Source: Akkermansia sp. | GTDB taxonomy: Bacteria; Verrucomicrobiota; Verrucomicrobiia; Verrucomicrobiales; Akkermansiaceae | Reading direction: 5' to 3' | Length of the DNA: 64,000 nt | NCBI GenBank assembly: GCA_017435505.1 | Contig: JAFSEZ010000033.1 | Span: forward strand, 20,129-84,128 | In this document: piece after piece, positions 58,956 to 64,000 of the stretch | Position numbering within the stretch: position 1 is the first letter of the stretch | Layout: every line of letters starts with the position of its first letter | Program-made: the position numbers and the translations under genes | The notes under the pieces: model-generated | What the model was told of the DNA's origin: nothing | Databases searched by the model: none | Seen by the model: the letters and a program-made list of their open reading frames with translations, nothing else

Positions 58956-60374
58956 TTACACTTTGGCAGCATCATTACTCTTCTTGGGCAGGCAGAACAG
59001 GAGCCAACCGCAGAAGAACATGAGAATGCCGGCAGAGCAAAGAATAACCTCCAGCTTCACGCCGGAATCCTTGAGCATTCCACCCATCCATGTGATGAGA
59101 GCTCCCACACCGGCAGAAACAAAATTCAGCAAACCATAACCGGTTGCGGAGAAACGCTCATCAATACTGGAGCGCAACACGGGCATCAGCGTGGCATCTA
59201 TCGAGCCCTGTGCTACACCCTGCATAGCGACCAGCGCCAACACGGCGGCAAAGCCGAGATAAGAACCGAAAATCATGGCAATGAGCACACAAGGACCGGC
59301 AAGACAGAACGCGATGCCGGGCACGTATGCACGCGCATTGCAGTTGCGGAGATACCAGCGGTCCGCTATCACCGCAGCAGCCAACACCGCTACATATTTG
59401 GCAATACTGGCCCACTGCGTAGCATGAGGCCCGGCCTGTGCTTCCGTCAAGCCAAACATATCCTGCAAAAGACGGGGATACCACGACAGCAGGAACCAGT
59501 TGGCAAAGCCGGCACAGAAAATCATCAACAGAAGGATGGCCATAGCGCGTGTGGCGAAAAGGCCACGCAGAACCTCGCCCATGGTGAAAGACTCTTTTGC
59601 TTCCTCCTGTTTTTCCTCGGTAGCGGTAGCTTCGGCAGGTGCCTCTGCTTCCTTTGCACCCTCCGGGTCACGCAGGAAAAGAATCACGATGAGAGCATAG
59701 GCAACACCGATGAAACCGAACACCTCGAAGGTAAGGCGCCACCCGAGTTGGCAAGGGTCGCCGGCCATCAGGGCACCATACCCCGCCAGTGCCTGCCCGG
59801 CATAAATACCGCTCATGTGCAAGCCTGTTGCCAAGGAGCGAGTCTTGCCTCTGTGATAATCCGTGATAAGCGCCAAAGCCGCAGGAATATAGAAAGCTTC
59901 ACTCACACCCATGAGCGCGCGCCAGGTGAAAAGTTCGGCATAGGAAGATGATGCGCCGGTCATGTAGGTGACAATCGACCATACGACCAAAGACACCATG
60001 ATGAGCAACTTGCGGCTGTATCGGTCTGCCAAATAGCCGCCAATGGGGCTCAGAACAGCATATATCAGCAAGAATACAGCTGTAATGGCACCGAATTGCT
60101 CTTGGGTCATGGGGATTTTATCCGCACCTTCTGTGATAGATTTATTGAGCACGGACATGAGCTGTCTATCAAAGTAGTTGAGCATCACAACTACCCACAG
60201 AATCGCTACTGCAATCCATGCCCATTTGCCGGGATTATCGGGTGCGTTCTTTGGTACGGGAATCAATTTCACCCCTTTCTTCAGGGCAATCATGATTGCA
60301 ATAATGACAATAATCAGACCGCCCCAAGGGGTCATATCTGCCAAGTACGAGAGCAATGTGTGGTTTTCTGTCAT
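58956..60374 (-). CDS. MFS transporter, probable sialic acid importer
   Basis: This is a twelve-helix major facilitator with an extra N-terminal helix and a charged central loop (EAEAPAEATATEEKQEEAKE). It has the MFS signature GGYLADRYSRKLL between helices 2 and 3 and LNYFDRQLMSVL in helix 1, typical of the anion:cation symporter/NanT-related branch. Sialic acid as substrate is inferred from its position between sialidase and mutarotase genes (14- and 5-nt gaps), not from sequence alone. Confidence 0.85.
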   Translation of the reverse strand: MTENHTLLSYLADMTPWGGLIIVIIAIMIALKKGVKLIPVPKNAPDNPGKWAWIAVAILWVVVMLNYFDRQLMSVLNKSITEGADKIPMTQEQFGAITAVFLLIYAVLSPIGGYLADRYSRKLLIMVSLVVWSIVTYMTGASSSYAELFTWRALMGVSEAFYIPAALALITDYHRGKTRSLATGLHMSGIYAGQALAGYGALMAGDPCQLGWRLTFEVFGFIGVAYALIVILFLRDPEGAKEAEAPAEATATEEKQEEAKESFTMGEVLRGLFATRAMAILLLMIFCAGFANWFLLSWYPRLLQDMFGLTEAQAGPHATQWASIAKYVAVLAAAVIADRWYLRNCNARAYVPGIAFCLAGPCVLIAMIFGSYLGFAAVLALVAMQGVAQGSIDATLMPVLRSSIDERFSATGYGLLNFVSAGVGALITWMGGMLKDSGVKLEVILCSAGILMFFCGWLLFCLPKKSNDAAKV

Positions 60375-60379
60375 AAAGT

Positions 60380-61489
60380 TCAGTATTTTACGTTAAGTTG
60401 AGAAATGATGGGGGTGCGCACGCCGGGGTGGGTTTCCCCGGAGATGACGATGATGGCATCATCGGTAGCAATGGCGGGGCAAGTGGCCACGCCGATGGTG
60501 TTGTTTCCTTCCTTGCGCCACACACCGGAAGCGGGGGCGAAAGAATAGACCGTTTTGTTCTGTCCCGGATGCACAGCGGGAGCCTTGCCTACCAGCGAAG
60601 CGCGGTAGAAATTGCCGGGGTCGCCACACACCACGTAGAGAACCCCCGCAATGGACGGCAGCGGATTTGCTGCGCCCACGATGGTTTCGGGCATATCGGG
60701 CATGTCGGCAGACCAAGTGTCGGAGGCGGGGTCGTAGCAGAGCACACTCTTGAGGTATGTACGCTCGGCTTGCCCCTTTGAATCAGGGTGCAAGGAGCAG
60801 CCACCGGCCACATAGATTTTGCCATTGACCGCACCGGCTCCGGCCAACATACGGCCATCACCCGGCATCGGGGCAAGTTCTTTCCACCCGGCGTTCGTGT
60901 CATCCAAATCCAGCACAAAGCTGCGTTTCAGACAGGTAGTGGAGTCTGCCTTTTCCTGCCCCCCAAACACATAGAGCTTACCATCTACCACCGCAAAGGC
61001 GGGGTACGCCAGGGTCACAGGCAAATCCGGCAGAGCTTCCGTACGCACCTGGGAACCAATTACATTCACCCGCGTAACATCTGCCACATGTCCATTGGCA
61101 TTGCAACCTCCGGCCACCACCATTCCTTTCTCTGATGGTGCAAATGCAGCATAGCCGATGGGATAGGGCATGCGCCCGGCTTTCATGGGGGCAGATTCGC
61201 AAGCATCACACGCACCGGGGGTGAACATAACGGCAACATCCGCATGGAACATTTTTTCACCCCGCTCGGCCGGCGTTTTTGCACCGGGGAGAGCAAAGGG
61301 GAAATTAGCCCCACCCGTCATGACAATGAGCGGCATGGGGCGGTCTGCCGTAGGCTCCAAAGCCACGGCGGCCATACCGGCCAAACCGATTTTATCCGGC
61401 ACGCGCAAATCCACATCAGCAGGCTCTACTGCAGCCCCCGCCGGGAGGAGAGAGCATGCCAAGGTGGCAGTCAGCAATGTTTTTTTCAT
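60380..61489 (-). CDS. Exported kelch-repeat protein, N-acetylneuraminate mutarotase-like
   Basis: A signal peptide (LLTATLACSLLPAGAA) places it in the periplasm, like E. coli NanM. The protein is a kelch beta-propeller with repeats around MTGGANFPFA, VVAGGCNANG, LYVFGGQEKA, IYVAGGCSLH and VYSFAPASGVW. NanM speeds conversion of alpha- to beta-sialic acid after sialidase cleavage, which fits the operon. Length 369 equals that of NanM. It lies 5 nt before the transporter gene. Confidence 0.85.
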   Translation of the reverse strand: MKKTLLTATLACSLLPAGAAVEPADVDLRVPDKIGLAGMAAVALEPTADRPMPLIVMTGGANFPFALPGAKTPAERGEKMFHADVAVMFTPGACDACESAPMKAGRMPYPIGYAAFAPSEKGMVVAGGCNANGHVADVTRVNVIGSQVRTEALPDLPVTLAYPAFAVVDGKLYVFGGQEKADSTTCLKRSFVLDLDDTNAGWKELAPMPGDGRMLAGAGAVNGKIYVAGGCSLHPDSKGQAERTYLKSVLCYDPASDTWSADMPDMPETIVGAANPLPSIAGVLYVVCGDPGNFYRASLVGKAPAVHPGQNKTVYSFAPASGVWRKEGNNTIGVATCPAIATDDAIIVISGETHPGVRTPIISQLNVKY

Positions 61490-61513
61490 TTGGAGAGGAA
61501 GGGAAACCGGGGT

Positions 61514-62497
61514 TTAATGCATCTTGGCGCCCCATACTTCGTTGGAGCGTTTGCCGGGGCGCTGCTCGCCATTCACAATGACAGCCATGCCATTCCACTC
61601 AGCACAGGGCAGCACGGCACGAGCCACGGCGATTTCGCCGGCCTCGGCCCACGTGTCATTTGCAGGGCAATATGCCAAGCTGGCGTTGTGGAAGCCGGGG
61701 TGATTCTGCGGTGTAAAGCCCTTGACGGTGGCATCATCGCCGCCAAGCAAGTAAATCTTGCCGCCGATGACAGGCGCGGGAGTGGGGGCTGCGGCGCAGA
61801 AGCGCGGCAGGTAGGAAAGGCGCCGCCACCCGGTAGCCTCGGAGTAGCTCCAAGCCTCGGTGAGCATATCGCGCACCATGCGGCCATCTTCGCCATCTTT
61901 CAAGCCGATACCGCCGAGCACATAAATAGTGTTGCCTACGGTAGCCATCTGTTGCAGGAAGCGGCCACGAGCCGGCATCGCTGGTCCCTCTGCCCACGTT
62001 TCTGCAGCAGGGTCATAAATCCAAAGACGGCTTTCGGCATCCTGCTCGCCGGGGGCAATACTACCCCCCTGCACATACACCTTGCCCCCCATCACAGCAG
62101 CAGCATGCCCCGTGAGAGTAACAGGAAGAGAGGGCAACTCGCGGCATTTTACCATCCCATCTTCCCACGTAAGCATGTAGCAATCTGCCAATGCACCGCC
62201 GGCGTTGCTGCCGCCAATCAGCATCATCCCCTGCGGCAAGCTGGCAGTAGCGCCATATCCCAAAGGCTTGGGAAGCGGTGTACCATCCTGCCAACCTTCG
62301 CCGTGAGGGGGCATCACAAACACGCGGTCAGTCCATCGCTTGGGGCCGCCTTCCCAGAGCGGCTTCTCCGGGAAATTAGCGCCACCGGCCACAATCAGCG
62401 CGCCGTTGCTTACACCGGCATACGACCCCGCAAACCCCTCTGCATCAGGCAGGTCGGCAAGCGGCTTCCAAACAAGAGATAAATCAGAGCAGTCCAT
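61514..62497 (-). CDS. Second kelch-repeat mutarotase-like protein, no signal peptide
   Basis: This kelch propeller is homologous to the downstream exported one (IVAGGANFPEKP against VMTGGANFPFAL; VYVQGGSIAPG; IYVLGGIGLKDG; YLLGGDDATVKGF). It lacks a signal peptide and so should be cytoplasmic. It starts at ATG 62497, set by the promoter; an in-frame ATG at 62515 lies upstream of the -10 box. First gene of the sialic acid operon; 24 nt to the exported paralogue. A mutarotase or isomerase step inside the cell is inferred. Confidence 0.78.
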   Translation of the reverse strand: MDCSDLSLVWKPLADLPDAEGFAGSYAGVSNGALIVAGGANFPEKPLWEGGPKRWTDRVFVMPPHGEGWQDGTPLPKPLGYGATASLPQGMMLIGGSNAGGALADCYMLTWEDGMVKCRELPSLPVTLTGHAAAVMGGKVYVQGGSIAPGEQDAESRLWIYDPAAETWAEGPAMPARGRFLQQMATVGNTIYVLGGIGLKDGEDGRMVRDMLTEAWSYSEATGWRRLSYLPRFCAAAPTPAPVIGGKIYLLGGDDATVKGFTPQNHPGFHNASLAYCPANDTWAEAGEIAVARAVLPCAEWNGMAVIVNGEQRPGKRSNEVWGAKMH

Positions 62498-62505
62498 CAC
62501 GTTGC

Positions 62506-62534
62506 AGTCTAGCATTTCTGTCCACGCAAAGCAA
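62506..62534 (-). promoter_or_regulatory. Leaderless-type promoter of the sialic acid operon
   Basis: TTGCTT (62534-62529), 17-bp spacer ending in TGC, TAGACT (62511-62506), then 8 nt to ATG. No operator was recognised. Confidence 0.65.
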
Positions 62535-62602
62535 GCGGATTCTACCCTCAGGGCAAACGCATTTGTATTATGACATGTTTGCGCGATGGTAAGTATAAGA
62601 TT

Positions 62603-62696
62603 TCAAATCATTGCTATCCCATAAAGCAAAGTGATAAGGCAGGTTCCAAGAGCCCGCGCCTGAGCGCGGGATGCAACGTACGAATCCTCCGCCTTG
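62603..62696. repeat. REP-like dispersed repeat, copy 1
   Basis: Block A (62603-62643, containing ATCCCATAAAGCAA) and block B (62649-62696, containing the hairpin CCCGCGCCTGAGCGCGGG) both recur near the window end. Block A matches the second copy at 36 of 41 positions and block B at 43 of 48. A further hairpin, CCTCCG...CGGAGG, follows (62684-62704). Confidence 0.75.
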
Positions 62697-62739
62697 CAGA
62701 CGGAGGGCGGCCTTGAGCCCCGTCTTCAAAGCAAGGGCG

Positions 62740-63374
62740 TTATTTATCATCGTGGCAACCACAAGAGCAATCGTGGTTCCCGTGTTCGTGGTGGCAATGG
62801 CACTCGTGCCCGGATTCATGGTGGTGGCCACAGGTGCATACATGCTCATCCTCCGGCACATAATCAGCATCCTCAATCTCAGGCGGCAGCGGTATCTCAC
62901 CATCTGCCATGGAGGGTTGAATCATAGCCAACATGTCGGGCTGAGAAGCCAGTTCATAAGGCATGCGCCCCTGCGCATCGTGCAGGGTCTTGCGAGCCCC
63001 CGCCATCATAAGCATCTCCGCAATGCGCGTATAGCCATATTTCGCGGCAATATGCAAAGGTGCTTGCCCATATGCGTTCTTGGCATTCACATCTGCCCCG
63101 CCGCAATCAACAGAGCAATGAAGCCCTCATCCGGCTCAATGCCCTGCTCTGCCATTTCCGGGGCAAAGTCCACCTCATCCTGCAAAAGAAGCGTAGCAGC
63201 CTGCTTCAACTCCGAAACATCATTTGTTTGAGCCAGCTCCTCAAGGAACATCTGCACGGATTCATCAAAATCCTCCGGATCCAAATCAGCCATCATTTCA
63301 CGCAAATCTTCCACAGATACCTGCGGCTTCTCATCCTCACCTACGGTCACACTGTTCCATCCGATATCGCTCAT
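62740..63374 (-). pseudogene. Ankyrin-repeat gene with a single-base frameshift and a His/Cys-rich tail
   Basis: Two adjacent frames encode one protein. The upstream frame (from 63374) has an acidic helical N-terminus and ends GFIALLIAAGQM-stop. The downstream frame begins VNAKNAYGQAPLHIAAKYGY, the continuation of an ankyrin repeat. One extra G in the run at 63096-63099 (CCCC on the plus strand) would restore AAGADVNAKNAYG, a perfect ankyrin consensus. The C-terminal tail is CTCGHHHESGHECHCHHEHG and continues Cys/His-rich, likely metal-binding. This is either a true inactivating or phase-variable frameshift or a sequencing error in a homopolymer; the GTG at 63090 overlapping TGA might allow reinitiation. 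Confidence 0.75.
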
Positions 63375-63380
63375 GGGGAT

Positions 63381-63386
63381 ATTATA
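63381..63386 (-). promoter_or_regulatory. -10 box of the ankyrin gene, leaderless type
   Basis: TATAAT (63386-63381) lies 6 nt before the ATG at 63374. No recognisable -35 is found at 16-18 bp. Confidence 0.5.
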
Positions 63387-63482
63387 CCGCAGGATCCCGC
63401 ATTTGGCGAGCGTATTTCTCTGTCTGCTGCCAATCCCCCTCCGGGTTTGCAGCAGAGACGCTTCCTTTCCAAAGGAGTCCAC

Positions 63483-63730
63483 CTTTATCTACCCACCCCG
63501 GAGTCATTTATGCATTGTATCCACGTGGATTAATCATCCCCAACATCCTCAGCGTCCCAGGGCAAACGCATGAGGCGAGAATGGGCGCTCTCGCGCATGA
63601 AAATGGGTGGGGTGCATCTGTGCTTGCCGCCCCCGCCTTCAAGGCGGGGCGAGGCCAAAGTGGGATTATTGCTCCGCTTTACATCTGACGCCGGTCATCT
63701 AGCTTCAACAAATGATAAATTTGCAATCGA
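63483..63730. other. Intergenic stretch with a GC hairpin
   Basis: I see no gene here. It contains an 8-bp perfect hairpin, CCCCGCCT-TCA-AGGCGGGG (63631-63649), similar in style to the REP-like hairpins on both sides. Short open frames run through it but lack start signals and coding character. Confidence 0.5.
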
Positions 63731-64000
63731 AAATCATGGCCATCCCATAAAGCAATGTTATATGGCAGGTTTATTGTTTTTCGTTCCGGGCCGGTGCCCT
63801 CCACCCCTAGGGTCGCGCTTTATGTCACCCGCTCGCTCACGCTCGCCCGCTGACGCGGCTAACGGGGTTCCGGTTCGTTTTATTCCTCTACGCGGGGCTT
63901 ACGCCCCGCGCTATTGCTATGTCACCCCGCCATCCGGCGGGGTTCTCACAAAAGCCCGCGCCTGAGCGCGGGATGCAACATATGACCCCTCCGCCATGCA
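63731..64000. repeat. REP-like dispersed repeat, copy 2, with several GC hairpins; runs off the window
   Basis: Block A is at 63731-63771 and block B at 63953-64000. Between them this copy carries an insertion of about 180 bp made of hairpins: GGGCCGGTGCCC, CCGCTGACGCGG, CGCGGGGCTTACGCCCCGCG (63891-63910) and CCCCGCCATCCGGCGGGG. Block B continues beyond base 64000. The insertion between conserved blocks suggests a modular, mobile-like repeat. Confidence 0.7.

Noticed and set aside
63838..63853. Hairpin in the CGCTCGCTCACGCTCGC run
   Set aside because: On inspection it is a short direct repeat, not an inverted one.
62603..64000. CRISPR array
   Set aside because: The repeats are only two, imperfect, internally palindromic and without regular unique spacers; no cas gene is present.

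Overview
The window looks like chromosomal DNA of a Verrucomicrobiota bacterium close to Akkermansia. This is an inference from gene content, not from a marker gene. The supporting content is a Gram-negative envelope set (LPS-export permease, Kdo transferase, many lipoproteins), a GTP-type PEP carboxykinase, a fused CobA-HemD protein, and a complete exported sialidase, sialic-acid mutarotase and MFS transporter cluster of the kind mucin degraders carry. Most genes are moderately GC-rich. Two stretches are clearly AT-richer (about 30.9-32.0 kb and 46.4-50.0 kb) and look acquired.

Layout. 1-2.5 kb: end of an LptF/LptG permease, a degenerate tyrosine-recombinase-like gene, and a type II/IV pseudopilin. 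2.6-12.5 kb, minus strand: ispH, an Aas-like acyl-ACP/CoA ligase, a membrane protein, the tetrapyrrole genes hemA and cobA-hemD with a NodB deacetylase lipoprotein, and pckG. 12.6-18.8 kb, minus strand: comM, an L,D-transpeptidase, hflX, small lipoproteins and galM. 18.9-21.6 kb, plus strand: an exported protein, rsmD and waaA. 21.6-30.8 kb: gluQ, two unknown envelope proteins, an ABCG-type transporter, aroD (plus strand), midA, nadA and a coiled-coil pair. 31-36 kb: an acyltransferase, tRNA-Arg(UCU), and a fur-sufC-sufB-sufD operon. 36-46 kb: a secreted protein, a DEAD-box helicase, an S9 peptidase with a coupled His/Cys-rich mini-protein, a secreted DnaJ-type zinc-finger peptide, and a pyrF-thyA-folA-rep/uvrD operon. 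46-51 kb: an AT-rich cluster of zinc-ribbon, TM2 and Sel1-like proteins facing a tyrosine recombinase across an 18-bp perfect inverted repeat. 51-57.6 kb: a Gfo/Idh/MocA oxidoreductase, penicillin-binding protein 2, uvrB and a small membrane protein. 57.6-62.5 kb: the four-gene sialic acid operon. 62.6-64 kb: REP-like hairpin repeats and a frameshifted ankyrin gene.

Two observations stand out. First, many first-in-operon genes carry a good promoter (TTGCnn, 17 bp, often TGn, then TAnnnT) whose -10 box lies only 5-9 bases from the start codon and have no visible Shine-Dalgarno sequence. This predicts that leaderless mRNA is the normal mode here, and it was used to choose many of the starts below. 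Second, the inverted repeat at 49869-50044 has the geometry of an invertible promoter. In the sequenced orientation the -35 box of the zinc-ribbon/TM2 operon reads ATGCAT; inversion would make it TTGCAT, 17 bp from TATACT.

No CRISPR array, rRNA gene, riboswitch or complete insertion sequence was recognised.
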